From Flavobacteriaceae bacterium UBA4022 (lineage in GTDB: Bacteria; Bacteroidota; Bacteroidia; Flavobacteriales; Flavobacteriaceae), in NCBI GenBank assembly GCA_002384055.1, contig DGAU01000011.1:10771-74770 (forward strand): a DNA stretch of 64,000 nucleotides, read 5' to 3'. Each line of letters opens with the position of its first letter. Position 1 is the stretch's first letter. Position numbers and translations under genes: made by a program. The notes below the pieces were generated by a model. It made no database searches, had not been told where the DNA came from, and saw nothing but the letters and a program-made list of their open reading frames with translations. Shown here piece after piece: positions 1-9,824 of the stretch.

Positions 1-1
1 T

Positions 2-670
2 GTTGGCGTGGTCTTGTTATCAGCCGAAGGGCCTTCTCCAAAAGATGGGGTCTACAGTTTTTGTTCTGGTGGAGACCAAAGTGCTCGAGGCGCGCAAGGA
101 TATGTTGGTAGTGACGGCTACCATCGATTGAATATTCTTGACGTGCAGCGCCTGATCCGATTCATGCCTAAGGTGGTGATCGCCGTAGTTCCTGGATGGG
201 CTGTAGGTGGTGGTCACAGCTTACACGTGGTTTGTGATTTGACACTGGCCAGTAAAGAGCATGCTATTTTTAAACAAACGGATGCTGATGTGACGAGTTT
301 TGATGGTGGATTTGGCAGTGCTTATTTGGCCAAATTAGTCGGTCAGAAAAAGGCCCGTGAAATTTTCTTTTTGGGTAGAAGTTATTCGGCTCAGGAGGCT
401 TGTGAAATGGGTATGGTCAATGCTGTAGTGCCCCATGATTTACTAGAAGAAACGGCTTACCAATGGGCTCAAGAAATCTTGGCCAAATCCCCAATTTCGA
501 TCAAAATGCTCAAGTTTGCTATGAATTTGACGGATGACGGCATGGTAGGGCAACAAGTTTTTGCCGGTGAAGCGACCCGCCTGGCCTATATGACAGATGA
601 GGCCAAAGAAGGTCGAGACGCCTTTTTGGAAAAGCGACCAGCCAACTTTGAAAAAAAGTGGTTGCCTTAA
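2..670 (+). CDS. menB: 1,4-dihydroxy-2-naphthoyl-CoA synthase, 3' part (5' end outside window)
   Basis: Crotonase-fold enzyme that cyclises o-succinylbenzoyl-CoA to 1,4-dihydroxy-2-naphthoyl-CoA in cytoplasmic menaquinone synthesis. The frame is open from the first full codon at base 2, so the N-terminal roughly 50-60 residues lie upstream of the window; 222 residues are visible. MenB hallmarks are FCSGGDQ, the oxyanion/CoA segment GWAVGGGHSLHVVCDLTLAS, the DADVTSFDGGFGSAYLA segment and the C-terminal DEAKEGRDAFLEKRPANF. The C-terminus is complete (TAA). Other men genes (menA, menC, menE) sit 20 kb away on the same strand, so the pathway is split into at least two clusters. The E1 gene converges on it 11 bp downstream. 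Identification is firm. Confidence 0.95.
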   Translation, partial: VGVVLLSAEGPSPKDGVYSFCSGGDQSARGAQGYVGSDGYHRLNILDVQRLIRFMPKVVIAVVPGWAVGGGHSLHVVCDLTLASKEHAIFKQTDADVTSFDGGFGSAYLAKLVGQKKAREIFFLGRSYSAQEACEMGMVNAVVPHDLLEETAYQWAQEILAKSPISIKMLKFAMNLTDDGMVGQQVFAGEATRLAYMTDEAKEGRDAFLEKRPANFEKKWLP

Positions 671-681
671 ATACGGGCGTA

Positions 682-3096
682 CTATCTTAGTTTAGGAAAT
701 GCCTTTGGGTCTGACTCGTGCATGATATCGTAGATTTTTTCATAGATATCTTCCAATGATGGTTTCGAAAAATAATCCCCATCGGTTCCATATGCGGGCC
801 GATGTTCTTTGGCGGTTAAGGTCTGTGGCTTACTGTCCAAAAAGCGATATGCGTCTTGCTGCACCAGGATCTGATCCAATAAATAAGATGAAGCACCCCC
901 AGGAACATCTTCGTCTATAATCAAAAGACGGTTTGTTTTCTGAATACTCTTCACTACATCATGGTTAAGGTCAAAAGGCAATAACGATTGGGCATCGATG
1001 ACCTCTATATGAATGTTATTTTCTTGAAGTTCGTGAGCGACTTCAACGACCATTCTTAATGTGCTGCCATAAGAAACGACAGTAAGATCTGTTCCAGATA
1101 CCATGGTTTCAACTACACCAATAGGCATTCTGAAGTCACCAAAATTGTTGGGTTGTTTCTCTTTGAGGCGGTATCCATTGAGGCTCTCAACAACAAGAGC
1201 GGGCTCGTCGCTTTCTAGTAAGGTATTGTAAAACCCAGCAGCAACCGTCATGTTTCTTGGCACCAATATATAAAGACCACGCAATAAATGGATCAGACCA
1301 CCCATGGGTGATCCACTATGCCAGATACCCTCTAGTCGGTGTCCTCTGGTGCGCACAATAAGTGGGGCTTTTTGTTTTCCATTGCTGCGGTAGCGCAGGG
1401 TGGCTAAATCATCACTCAGTGTCTGCAGGCAATAAAGGATGTAGTCTAGATACTGAATCTCTGCGATTGGCCGCAGGCCACGCATGGCCATGCCGATACC
1501 TTGCCCAATAATAGTGGCTTCTCGAATACCCGTGTCACTGACGCGGTCTTGACCAAATATATCCTGTAGGCCCTCTAAACCTTGGTTGACGTCACCAATC
1601 TTACCACTGTCCTCACCAAAAATTAATACTTCTGGATGTTTGTCAAACAAGGCATTAAAGTTGTCTCGAAGGATCAGGCGTCCATCGACTTCTTCGGCAT
1701 TGGCCTCATATGTGGGTGCGACAGGGGTTATTTGAGTGGCTTTGTTGGATTCCTCAGAATACAAATGGGTCGCATAAAGCGGCTCTAGATGAGTGATATA
1801 ATGATTAATCCACGTCTGAAGGGCTATTTTTTCGGGGCTGTCAATGCCAATCACCAAGCGCAGTGCTCTGCGCGCTCCAGAGAGTAAATCGCGGCGAAAA
1901 GGTTCCTTGACCTGTTCGAGACTTGTGATGATGTTTTTTATTTCAGCGCTATTGACGGTCGACTGAGCCAAATTTTGTAAGACCCGTACCAGTTCGCTTT
2001 TTTCAACTTTGTGGGGTTCAAGATAGGCTGCCCAGGCGTTGTTTTTGCCCTCACGCACTTGTTTTTTGATGTCGGCTTCTAGTGTTGCCAATTCTTGATC
2101 TGTGGCAATACCTTGATCAATCATCCATTGACGCATCTTGACGTTGCAATCGTGCTCCCGTTCCCACTCAAGACGCTCTGGTCCTTTATAGCGCTCATGA
2201 GACCCACTGGTTGAGTGGCCTTGAGGCTGGGTGAGTTCTTGCACATGGATCAATACAGGTACATGGCTTTCGCGGGCTAAGGCGCCTGAAGACTTAAAGA
2301 CCCGGACTAGATCAGCGTAATCCCATCCATTGACCCGAATAATTTCAAATCCCGGAATTTTATCTTCTCTTTGAAATCCTTTAAGGATTTCTGAAATATT
2401 TTCTTTGGTGGTTTGATATTTGGCGTGAACCGAAATACCATAATCATCATCCCAAACACTTATCACCATGGGTACTTGAAGGACACCAGCAGCGTTTATG
2501 GTTTCCCAAAACAGACCTTCGCTGGTACTGGCATTGCCAATACTGCCCCAAGCCACTTCATTGCCCAAGTCAGAAAATGTTTTATGGTTAGCGACTTCTT
2601 TTACATTTCTGTAAATAGAAGACGCTTGGGCCAAGCCCAATAAACGCGGCATCTGTCCGGCGGTAGGTGAAATATCAGCACTGCTGTTGTATTGTTGTTC
2701 TAAAACCTTAAAACTGCCATCATCGTTAAGGCTATGGGTCATGAAGTGTCCCCCCATTTGGCGGCCACCGCTCATAGGTTCATTTTCTATAGAGGTATGG
2801 GCATAGAGGCCTGCAAAAAATTGTTCGATGGTGAGCAGGTCTAAAGCCATCATAAAGGTCTGGTCTCGATAATAACCCGAGCGCCAATCGCCTTTTTTAA
2901 ATGCTTTGGCCCAGGCCAATTGCGGGACTTCTTTTCCGTCACCAAAAATACCAAATTTAGCTTTTCCGGTAAGGACCTCACGGCGCCCGAGCAAACTACA
3001 TTCACGGCTGGTCACGGCAATGCGAAAGTCGTTGAGGACTTCGGCTTTAAAATCATCAAAAGATAGTTGGTTATTTTTTGTCGATTTCTGGGGCAT
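682..3096 (-). CDS. fused alpha/beta 2-oxoacid dehydrogenase E1 component (branched-chain/pyruvate type)
   Basis: Thiamine-diphosphate-dependent decarboxylating E1 of a 2-oxoacid dehydrogenase complex, with both subunits in one 804-residue chain. Residues about 1-400 are the alpha half, with GNASTSEG followed by DDDYGIS, which corresponds to the TPP/Mg motif; Asn stands where many E1s have Asp. Residues about 465-804 are the beta half, with GEDSGKIGDVNQGLEGL, DTGIREATIIGQGIG and VIDAQSLLPFD. A linker of about 60 residues separates them. This fused form is common in Bacteroidota and is usually annotated as alpha-ketoacid or 3-methyl-2-oxobutanoate dehydrogenase. No E2 or E3 gene is in the window, so the substrate cannot be fixed. 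It is the last gene of a minus-strand run from uvrA, but a 105-bp gap before it could hold its own promoter. Confidence 0.88.
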   Translation of the reverse strand: MPQKSTKNNQLSFDDFKAEVLNDFRIAVTSRECSLLGRREVLTGKAKFGIFGDGKEVPQLAWAKAFKKGDWRSGYYRDQTFMMALDLLTIEQFFAGLYAHTSIENEPMSGGRQMGGHFMTHSLNDDGSFKVLEQQYNSSADISPTAGQMPRLLGLAQASSIYRNVKEVANHKTFSDLGNEVAWGSIGNASTSEGLFWETINAAGVLQVPMVISVWDDDYGISVHAKYQTTKENISEILKGFQREDKIPGFEIIRVNGWDYADLVRVFKSSGALARESHVPVLIHVQELTQPQGHSTSGSHERYKGPERLEWEREHDCNVKMRQWMIDQGIATDQELATLEADIKKQVREGKNNAWAAYLEPHKVEKSELVRVLQNLAQSTVNSAEIKNIITSLEQVKEPFRRDLLSGARRALRLVIGIDSPEKIALQTWINHYITHLEPLYATHLYSEESNKATQITPVAPTYEANAEEVDGRLILRDNFNALFDKHPEVLIFGEDSGKIGDVNQGLEGLQDIFGQDRVSDTGIREATIIGQGIGMAMRGLRPIAEIQYLDYILYCLQTLSDDLATLRYRSNGKQKAPLIVRTRGHRLEGIWHSGSPMGGLIHLLRGLYILVPRNMTVAAGFYNTLLESDEPALVVESLNGYRLKEKQPNNFGDFRMPIGVVETMVSGTDLTVVSYGSTLRMVVEVAHELQENNIHIEVIDAQSLLPFDLNHDVVKSIQKTNRLLIIDEDVPGGASSYLLDQILVQQDAYRFLDSKPQTLTAKEHRPAYGTDGDYFSKPSLEDIYEKIYDIMHESDPKAFPKLR

Positions 3097-3201
3097 GGGT
3101 CATATTCGTTTAGGGTGTAAAAATACGGAAAAATGTGCTGTTATGCAATGGTCAAAAAGGCGAAGGTGATCCTTTAGGTTGGCGCTCTCCGGGAGTTTTT
3201 G

Positions 3202-3414
3202 TTATTTCTTAAGGGCCAAAAATAGCCATCGCGCCAGCAGTAAAAATGGGGCGCCATGCATCAAAAGATCAAAGTAATCCATAGGCTGCATGCCAACGGC
3301 ACCGCCGGCGACCCATTTTAATTTACCCCAAATGTGAGGTTCCGGGAAAAAGGGTGCCAAACCAAGGGAAAGGCACAAAAGAATGATTAATCTAAGGTTG
3401 CTTGTAAGGTTCAT
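3202..3414 (-). CDS. small conserved inner-membrane protein (70 aa), coupled to the M1-like gene
   Basis: A 70-residue protein with two likely membrane spans, LRLIILLCLSLGLAPFF near the N-terminus and APFLLLARWLFLAL at the C-terminus, joined by a loop with HIWGKLKWVAGGAVGMQPMDYFDLLMHG. I chose ATG at 3414 rather than the longer upstream frame because it follows the stop of the M1-like gene by one base (TGA-T-ATG), a classic translational-coupling arrangement. Similar short proteins occur in flavobacteria, sometimes under the uninformative name RND transporter; I see no transporter features. The coupling suggests made-together function with the upstream envelope protein. Function unknown. Confidence 0.75.
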   Translation of the reverse strand: MNLTSNLRLIILLCLSLGLAPFFPEPHIWGKLKWVAGGAVGMQPMDYFDLLMHGAPFLLLARWLFLALKK

Positions 3415-3415
3415 A

Positions 3416-6244
3416 TCAATACCATTTACGGGTGAATAATCCACTTAGGGTTTGGATATCTAATGTGGCGATAAAACGAATTCGAGAGGCATAATGGTCC
3501 AGTCCAGGCTCCCAACCCAGATTGGAATAAAGCGGAAAGTAAAGTTCAAAATAATCTGTGACAAAACTCGCCCGAATACCACTGTCATAGACAAATTTGG
3601 CATTGCTGCCTAGATTTTTTACCATCCCTAGATCCCCATAAGCGTAAATCCAACGCCACATATTGACACTTGTGTTGATGGTCGTGATCCATTGATTGGC
3701 AAATCCTGGGTCTAAATCTGATTTGAAGCCTCCCTCGGAAATGACCAATTGTTGGCTATAAATCCCACTGCTTTCACTGCGGCCCAAATAACTGTAATCA
3801 AACATATAATCGGTTGGACGGTCGAGGGCAAAATTAAAGTAGTCCTGGTCTTGTCGGGTGTTGTTGCGTAAAAACAGTCCGCTAAACAGCCTTAAATTTA
3901 TTTGACGGTTATTGAGGTATAATTTGCGGTATTCCAATTGGGTTGAGATCTTCGTAAAGACGTTGGACCATTGCAAATTAAAATTGGCATTATAATAATT
4001 GATCAAATTATTATCCGAAAAAGTGTACTGGAGGTTGTACACACTATAGTTGGGCTCTTGTTCGATGGCCTCGGGTTTCTTGTCTCGTGTCACATGGACG
4101 CTACGCAAATTAATAAAATGCCTTCGGTTTTTCCTTAAATCATTATGATCCCTGAAGGCAAAGACGACATAGGGGGATAAACGACGATAGAAGCGTTGTT
4201 CGTCAAAAGAAAAATAGGTTCCCGATACTCCATAGCGCTGCATATAAAGATTTTGGTTTTCTTCAAACTGATTATATACAAGTGATCCGCTGCCAATAAA
4301 GGTCTGGGACTTGGTTCCATATTGTGGTTTAAGGTTATAATGGAATTTTTTGGGTAAAATAGTCCGGTTATACACCTTGGCTCCAAGACTGACACCATCA
4401 TAAAGGTTGTATGTTAAGGCTGGCAACAAGAAAATTTGGTTGTATTTTGGGTCCTCAATATCTTGAATCAGCCTGATTTGCAAGGGCTTTTGACGGCTAC
4501 CGGAAACGTTCTTAAAATTGTTTCGGGCATTGATCTCTGGTATGATTCCATCACGGTTAATAACGAGTTGCTCAATACCTGATTCAGGGATGACGACCGT
4601 AGATTGGTCACTAAAAGGCGACAACCATTTTTTAAAGACCAGAGAATCCTTTGCGAGGCCATAAAGTGCCACAGGCATGTTTTTTTTACTGCGGTTAAGC
4701 ACCGTGACCTTTAAGGAATCTGAATGGCGACTTACTTCAGTAATTTTAAAATCAATACTTTGGCGTTTTTTGGCGAAATCTTCGAAAAACCAGTCAATTT
4801 CACCCTTATTTCCCTCAGAAAGACTCTTTTTTAAGGTATTTTGATCAAAAACGGTATATTTATTTTTTTGAAAAAAGAGCTTAATAAGCTTTTTAAATTC
4901 ATCGCGCCCAAGAGAGGCCTCTAAAACTTGGAATCCTGTTCCAGCATAATAGTCATTACCAATGCGGGCATTAAAGTTCAATAAGGAATCTTTAGGTATT
5001 GAAAGTGCTTGGTGCCTGTTTTTTCTTGCGCTGTTGAGGTAGAGCAAGGGGTATTGGTCATTATACTTAACGCCGCTCAGGTGTGACCACTTGACTAACG
5101 GAAAGCTACTAAAGGTTCCCAGGATCTTTTGATCAGGATAAAATTGCTGCACATATTCGGCCATTAAATAAACTTGTAGGCCGCCAATGAGCCAATAATC
5201 CCTTCGGGCATGGTAAGCCAAGTGCCGCTCCAAATAGAGCCGGGTAATGATTTTCAAAAAGGACATTTCTTCTTCAAAGCCGTTAGGAAATGGGCTGATA
5301 AAGTCAGGAAGCTGATTCAATCCGTATACGGGATTTTTTTTATAAGCCGCTTGAGTCACCAAGAAGTCAAGTTTTTCAGTCGGCGCTCCCAATTCTGTAG
5401 ACAAAAACTGTGCGATCCGCTGGAGATGCATTTCAGTGATCATTTCGGGCACTTTTGCGTTAGTCATGTCGGTAACTACGCTGAATTGGGCCGTATTATA
5501 GGTTGTAAAGGATTGGTCTTTGGCAAAGACCAGTAAAACCTCATTGTGTCGCTCACCATTTAACGAAATTAATTGTCGATCAGAGGACGCAACAGTAGGT
5601 TCTGTTACAGACACTGCCGCACTTGGACTTAGGTCCGTATAGAGTCGATAATCTGCTGGATAATCGATGTTGACCTGAAACGCCGAACGGGCCATGATAA
5701 AATCTTCGGTGTCTTTGTGGCTATAGACTTGCCATCCATTTTGATATAATCCAGGCGCAATGAACCAATATCTTAGGGTGTATTCATCATTATTATTGAC
5801 GCCAAATCGGGTGTATTTGTCCTCTGGGATTTTAATGCTATAGTCAAGAACTAACTCAAGTGTCGCGCCTTTAGCCAAAGGTTGGTCTAAGGTTATTTTC
5901 AATATATCGGCAGCAGGTCTCGACCAACTTAAGGCCTGTTGCCCAGAACTAATTTGCCCGATGGTTGTCGCACCGCGCTGCTCTTGTTTCTCAAAATGGA
6001 AGGCGCTTTCAAAATTTTCAGAAAAGCGCTGCGCCAATGGCGTTGTTTTACTCGAAAAGCTATTGGCCCAGTCTACAAATAGCAAGTAGTCCAGATCTGA
6101 TGCGCTGTTGTTGACATAATTAACGGTTTGTGAAATGTTTAGGGCGTGCCCTTTGGTATCCAATACCGCGTTAATGGCGACTTGATGTTGCGCATAAACC
6201 CCCGCAGTGCAAAGCAGTAACAGATTTACAACCGCATTGATCAA
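3416..6244 (-). CDS. M1-like peptidase domain without catalytic motif, fused to C-terminal outer-membrane beta-barrel
   Basis: A 942-residue envelope protein starting with a signal peptide (hydrophobic VVNLLLLCTAGVYA, cleavage near AQ at 18-19). Residues about 20-500 resemble the gluzincin M1 aminopeptidase fold: the segment WLIGGLQVYL (351-360) matches the M1 WLNEGFATY region and DYYAGTGFQVL (about 431-441) matches the Tyr helix. The zinc site is gone: Gly354 takes the third ligand Glu position, and KIITR (331-335) occupies the place 18 residues ahead where HEXXH should be. From about residue 600 the chain becomes alternating amphipathic strands and ends in Trp-Tyr, like an outer-membrane barrel. 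The start is TTG; the frame upstream offers no ATG or GTG before a stop. It is 40 bp downstream of the LOG gene. It is probably a non-catalytic surface or periplasmic binding protein; substrate unknown. Confidence 0.75.
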   Translation of the reverse strand: MINAVVNLLLLCTAGVYAQHQVAINAVLDTKGHALNISQTVNYVNNSASDLDYLLFVDWANSFSSKTTPLAQRFSENFESAFHFEKQEQRGATTIGQISSGQQALSWSRPAADILKITLDQPLAKGATLELVLDYSIKIPEDKYTRFGVNNNDEYTLRYWFIAPGLYQNGWQVYSHKDTEDFIMARSAFQVNIDYPADYRLYTDLSPSAAVSVTEPTVASSDRQLISLNGERHNEVLLVFAKDQSFTTYNTAQFSVVTDMTNAKVPEMITEMHLQRIAQFLSTELGAPTEKLDFLVTQAAYKKNPVYGLNQLPDFISPFPNGFEEEMSFLKIITRLYLERHLAYHARRDYWLIGGLQVYLMAEYVQQFYPDQKILGTFSSFPLVKWSHLSGVKYNDQYPLLYLNSARKNRHQALSIPKDSLLNFNARIGNDYYAGTGFQVLEASLGRDEFKKLIKLFFQKNKYTVFDQNTLKKSLSEGNKGEIDWFFEDFAKKRQSIDFKITEVSRHSDSLKVTVLNRSKKNMPVALYGLAKDSLVFKKWLSPFSDQSTVVIPESGIEQLVINRDGIIPEINARNNFKNVSGSRQKPLQIRLIQDIEDPKYNQIFLLPALTYNLYDGVSLGAKVYNRTILPKKFHYNLKPQYGTKSQTFIGSGSLVYNQFEENQNLYMQRYGVSGTYFSFDEQRFYRRLSPYVVFAFRDHNDLRKNRRHFINLRSVHVTRDKKPEAIEQEPNYSVYNLQYTFSDNNLINYYNANFNLQWSNVFTKISTQLEYRKLYLNNRQINLRLFSGLFLRNNTRQDQDYFNFALDRPTDYMFDYSYLGRSESSGIYSQQLVISEGGFKSDLDPGFANQWITTINTSVNMWRWIYAYGDLGMVKNLGSNAKFVYDSGIRASFVTDYFELYFPLYSNLGWEPGLDHYASRIRFIATLDIQTLSGLFTRKWY

Positions 6245-6283
6245 ATGAATCTTTATTTGGTGAAGGACCGTGATAGGTTTGGG

Positions 6284-6970
6284 TTAAAAATTAGGACTTA
6301 AATCAAATTGATCATAAAATTGCGTCAAAATTGCAATGACCTCATCTTCGGTGTCGACAAGGTGCATTAAGTCTAAATCTTTGGCTTCAATATTTTTGGC
6401 TTCAAGCAAGGAAGACTTAATCCAATCGATCAATCCTGTCCAATAGGAGGTGCCCACAAGGATAATTGGGAATTTCCCTACTTTCTGGGTTTGGATCAAG
6501 GTAATGGCCTCGAATAGTTCGTCTAACGTCCCATATCCGCCTGGCATCACGACGAATCCTTGAGAATATTTAAGAAACATGACCTTGCGCACAAAAAAAT
6601 AATCAAAATCAATGCTTTTGTTACGATCTACGTAAGGATTGTCGTGTTGTTCAAAAGGTAATTCAATATTGAGCCCTACCGAAGTGCCTCCGGCCAGAAA
6701 GGCACCTTTATTGGCGGCTTCCATGATGCCAGGTCCACCACCAGTGATGACACCAAACCCTTGATCTGTAATGCGCGAGGCAATGCTTTGGGCCAAAAGA
6801 TAGTAGGGGTGATCTGGGTTGGTTCTGGCGGAGCCAAAAATACTGACACAGGGACCAATTTCGGATAATTTTTCATAACCCTCGACAAATTCTCCCATGA
6901 TTTTGAAAACTGCCCAAGAATCATTGGTTTTGATCTCATTCCAATTTTTGTGATGTTTTTCTGGTCCCAT
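6284..6970 (-). CDS. LOG-family protein (TIGR00730), nucleotide-5'-monophosphate phosphoribohydrolase
   Basis: Rossmann-like cytoplasmic enzyme of the lysine-decarboxylase-like/LOG family, which hydrolyses (cytokinin) nucleoside 5'-monophosphates to base plus ribose 5-phosphate. The two signature loops are present: GGGPGIMEAANKGAF (about residues 77-91) and PGGYGTLDELFEAITLIQT (about 143-161), including the catalytic Glu. At 228 residues it is slightly longer than the usual 180-220 because of an N-terminal extension. It lies 7 bp downstream of uvrA, so it is probably co-transcribed with it. Its role in bacteria outside plant association is not settled; nucleotide salvage or turnover is a reasonable guess. 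The lysine decarboxylase name sometimes used for this family should not be applied. Confidence 0.9.
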   Translation of the reverse strand: MGPEKHHKNWNEIKTNDSWAVFKIMGEFVEGYEKLSEIGPCVSIFGSARTNPDHPYYLLAQSIASRITDQGFGVITGGGPGIMEAANKGAFLAGGTSVGLNIELPFEQHDNPYVDRNKSIDFDYFFVRKVMFLKYSQGFVVMPGGYGTLDELFEAITLIQTQKVGKFPIILVGTSYWTGLIDWIKSSLLEAKNIEAKDLDLMHLVDTEDEVIAILTQFYDQFDLSPNF

Positions 6971-6977
6971 AGGTCGA

Positions 6978-9818
6978 TTATTTCGTGTAAGTTAATTCTT
7001 TTTTGAGAAAGACACCGGTAACACTATTGGGGTTAGTTATCAGGACTTCAGGAGTGCCTTGGCCAATAATCACGCCGCCATTTCTGCCGCCCTCTGGGCC
7101 CAGGTCGATCACATAATCAACGGTTTTAATGACGTCAAGATTGTGCTCAATTATGATGATGGTATTGCCCTTTTCGACCAATTTGTTCAATACCGCGAGT
7201 AATACACGAATGTCTTCAAAATGAAGTCCCGTAGTGGGCTCATCTAGAATATAAATCGTGTTTCCCGTGTCGCGTTTGGATAATTCAGTGGCAAGCTTGA
7301 CGCGCTGTGCCTCACCACCAGAAAGTGTTGTGGACTGCTGGCCCAAAGTGATATAGCCTAGCCCGACATCCTGAATGGTTATAAGGATGCGGTGAATCTT
7401 AGGGATATGTTCAAAAAACACGCAAGATTCGTCGATTGTCATTTCCAAAACATCATAAATCGACTTTCCTTTGTAGCGCACCTCTAAAGTTTCTCGGTTG
7501 TAACGTCTGCCTTGACAACTTTCACATAACACGTAAACGTCGGGCAAGAAATTCATTTCGATGACTTTGAGTCCACCACCTTGGCACGTTTCGCAACGCC
7601 CCCCTTTTACATTAAAGCTAAAACGTCCAGGTTTGTAGCCGCGAATAAGGGATTCGGGTACTTTGGAAAAAAGGGCCCGAATTTCGGAATAAACCCCGGT
7701 GTAAGTTGCCGGATTGGATCTGGGAGTGCGGCCAATTGGTGATTGATTTATGTCAATAACTTTGTCTAAATGTTCGATTCCTTCAATGCGTTCATAAGGC
7801 ATCGGACGTTTCACCCCATTAAAGAAATAAGCATTGAGAATGGGATAAAGCGTTTCATTGATCAATGTTGACTTGCCACTTCCCGAGACACCTGTCACAC
7901 CAATCATCGTACCCAATGGCAAATGGACATCCACCGACTTAAGGTTGTTTCCTGAGGCGCCATAAAGGTGCAGTACTTTGCCATTACCATCACGACGCTT
8001 ACTCGGGACTTCAATACTGCGGCGACCATTAAGATAGTCGGCCGTTAGGGTGTTGGCCTTCATGAGTTCTTCAGGAGGTCCTTCAGAGACAATTTGGCCT
8101 CCGTGTTTTCCTGCAGCCGGCCCGATGTCAATGACATAGTCAGCTTGCTGAATCATGTCTTTGTCGTGCTCGACGACCAAAACAGAGTTGCCTAAATCTC
8201 TGAGTTGGACTAATGATTGAATTAATTTTTCATTATCTTTTTGATGTAGGCCAATGCTGGGCTCATCTAAGATATACAGTACCCCAACCAGCTGAGAACC
8301 GATTTGAGTTGCAAGCCTGATGCGCTGTGATTCTCCTCCTGATAGCGATTTTGAGCTTCTGTTCAATGAAAGGTAATTCAGCCCGACATCGAGCAAAAAG
8401 CTCAGGCGTGTTTCAATTTCTTTGAGGACTTCTTGGGCAATCTTTTGTTGTTGCTCCGAGAGTTTGGGCATGAGTTCTGACATCCAGACAGCAAGTTCAG
8501 AAACGTCCATATTGGCCAACTCGGCAATATTGCGCGCGTTGATTTTAAAATAAAGTGATTCTTTCCGCAGGCGCGTACCCGCGCATTGAGGACACTGCTT
8601 TTTGTCCATAAAATCTTTGGCCCAACGCCGCAGATGTCTTGAATCTTGATTTTGAAATGTTTGGTCTATAAAATGCGCGATACCATCAAAGTCTATTTTG
8701 AATGTACGGGTAATGCCCAGAGTTTTGGAGGGGACTTCGTAGGTCGTTTGTAATCCAAAAAAGATCGCTTCTTTAGCTTCTGCGGACAGGCTGTCGAATG
8801 GCTCACCAAGATTGAACCCAAAATGTTGGGCCATGAGCTCCAGTTGCTTGCCCATCCAAGAATTACTTTGTGGCTGATAAGGCACTAAGGCCCCTTGCCG
8901 AATCGATAAGCTGCCGTTTGGGACAATCTTTTGCAGATTAACCTCGTAGAGGCTGCCCAAACCTTTGCAGTGCGGGCACATGCCTTTGGGTGAATTGAAC
9001 GAGAAATTATTGGGCTCTGGATTAGGGTAGGAGATGCCAGAGGTCGGGCACATCAACGAGCGACTAAAAAAGCGTGGTTGTGGTTGTTGATGCTCTAAGA
9101 CCATAAGCACATGGTCTCCATGGTACATAGCTGTTTTAATGGCTTCCGAGAGCCGACGGTCTTGGTCCGCTTCGGAGCTTATCTTGAGTCGATCAATAAC
9201 GATCTCAATGTCGTGGTTTTTGTATCGGTCCAAACGCATGCCTTGGACCAAGTCCATCAAGACACCATCGACACGAACCTTAACAAAACCTTGTTTGGCG
9301 ATATTATCAAATAATTCGCGGTAATGGCCTTTTCGTGAACGGATTACCGGCGCCAATATACTGATGCTCTTGTCTAAAAACTCTTCAGTGATTAGGGTTT
9401 TGATTTGCTCATCGGTGTAGCTCACCATTTTTTCGCCCGTTTCGTAACTATAGGCATCACTGGCGCGGGCGTATAATAGTCTTAGAAAATCATAGATTTC
9501 GGTAATGGTGCCCACAGTAGAACGTGGGCTTTTGCTGGTCGTTTTTTGTTCAATAGCAATGACGGGGGAGAGCCCGTCAATTTTATCGACATCAGGACGT
9601 TCTAGATTGCCTAAGAATTGGCGCGCATAGGCCGAAAAGGTTTCTATATAACGGCGCTGTCCTTCGGCATAAATGGTATCAAAGGCCAAAGAGGACTTGC
9701 CACTGCCCGATAAGCCTGTAATGACCACCAGTTGATCGCGAGGTATCGAAACGTCAATATCTTTTAAATTATGAACGCGTGCCCCAAAAACTTCAATACT
9801 TTGGCTTGGATTTTTCAT
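6978..9818 (-). CDS. uvrA: excinuclease ABC subunit A
   Basis: DNA-damage recognition ATPase of nucleotide excision repair, acting with UvrB and UvrC. The chain has two ABC modules: Walker A GLSGSGKSSLAFDT near the N-terminus and GVSGSGKSTLINET in the second half, signature LSGGESQRIRLA and LSGGEAQRVKLATEL, and the zinc modules CPHCKG, CPQCAG and CETCQG...CESCQG. I use ATG at 9818 (946 aa). A TTG three codons further upstream overlaps a perfect -7 element TACCTTTG at 9832-9825, so it cannot be translated from that promoter's transcript. The ATG is then at or next to the expected transcription start, implying a leaderless or nearly leaderless message. First gene of a minus-strand run with the LOG-family gene. 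Confidence 0.97.
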   Translation of the reverse strand: MKNPSQSIEVFGARVHNLKDIDVSIPRDQLVVITGLSGSGKSSLAFDTIYAEGQRRYIETFSAYARQFLGNLERPDVDKIDGLSPVIAIEQKTTSKSPRSTVGTITEIYDFLRLLYARASDAYSYETGEKMVSYTDEQIKTLITEEFLDKSISILAPVIRSRKGHYRELFDNIAKQGFVKVRVDGVLMDLVQGMRLDRYKNHDIEIVIDRLKISSEADQDRRLSEAIKTAMYHGDHVLMVLEHQQPQPRFFSRSLMCPTSGISYPNPEPNNFSFNSPKGMCPHCKGLGSLYEVNLQKIVPNGSLSIRQGALVPYQPQSNSWMGKQLELMAQHFGFNLGEPFDSLSAEAKEAIFFGLQTTYEVPSKTLGITRTFKIDFDGIAHFIDQTFQNQDSRHLRRWAKDFMDKKQCPQCAGTRLRKESLYFKINARNIAELANMDVSELAVWMSELMPKLSEQQQKIAQEVLKEIETRLSFLLDVGLNYLSLNRSSKSLSGGESQRIRLATQIGSQLVGVLYILDEPSIGLHQKDNEKLIQSLVQLRDLGNSVLVVEHDKDMIQQADYVIDIGPAAGKHGGQIVSEGPPEELMKANTLTADYLNGRRSIEVPSKRRDGNGKVLHLYGASGNNLKSVDVHLPLGTMIGVTGVSGSGKSTLINETLYPILNAYFFNGVKRPMPYERIEGIEHLDKVIDINQSPIGRTPRSNPATYTGVYSEIRALFSKVPESLIRGYKPGRFSFNVKGGRCETCQGGGLKVIEMNFLPDVYVLCESCQGRRYNRETLEVRYKGKSIYDVLEMTIDESCVFFEHIPKIHRILITIQDVGLGYITLGQQSTTLSGGEAQRVKLATELSKRDTGNTIYILDEPTTGLHFEDIRVLLAVLNKLVEKGNTIIIIEHNLDVIKTVDYVIDLGPEGGRNGGVIIGQGTPEVLITNPNSVTGVFLKKELTYTK

Positions 9819-9824
9819 TGTTTG

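Noticed and set aside
682..3096. Asn in the GNASTSEG TPP loop as loss of function
   Set aside because: The rest of the motif and the full beta half are intact and, as far as I recall, the Asn is shared by flavobacterial fused E1s.
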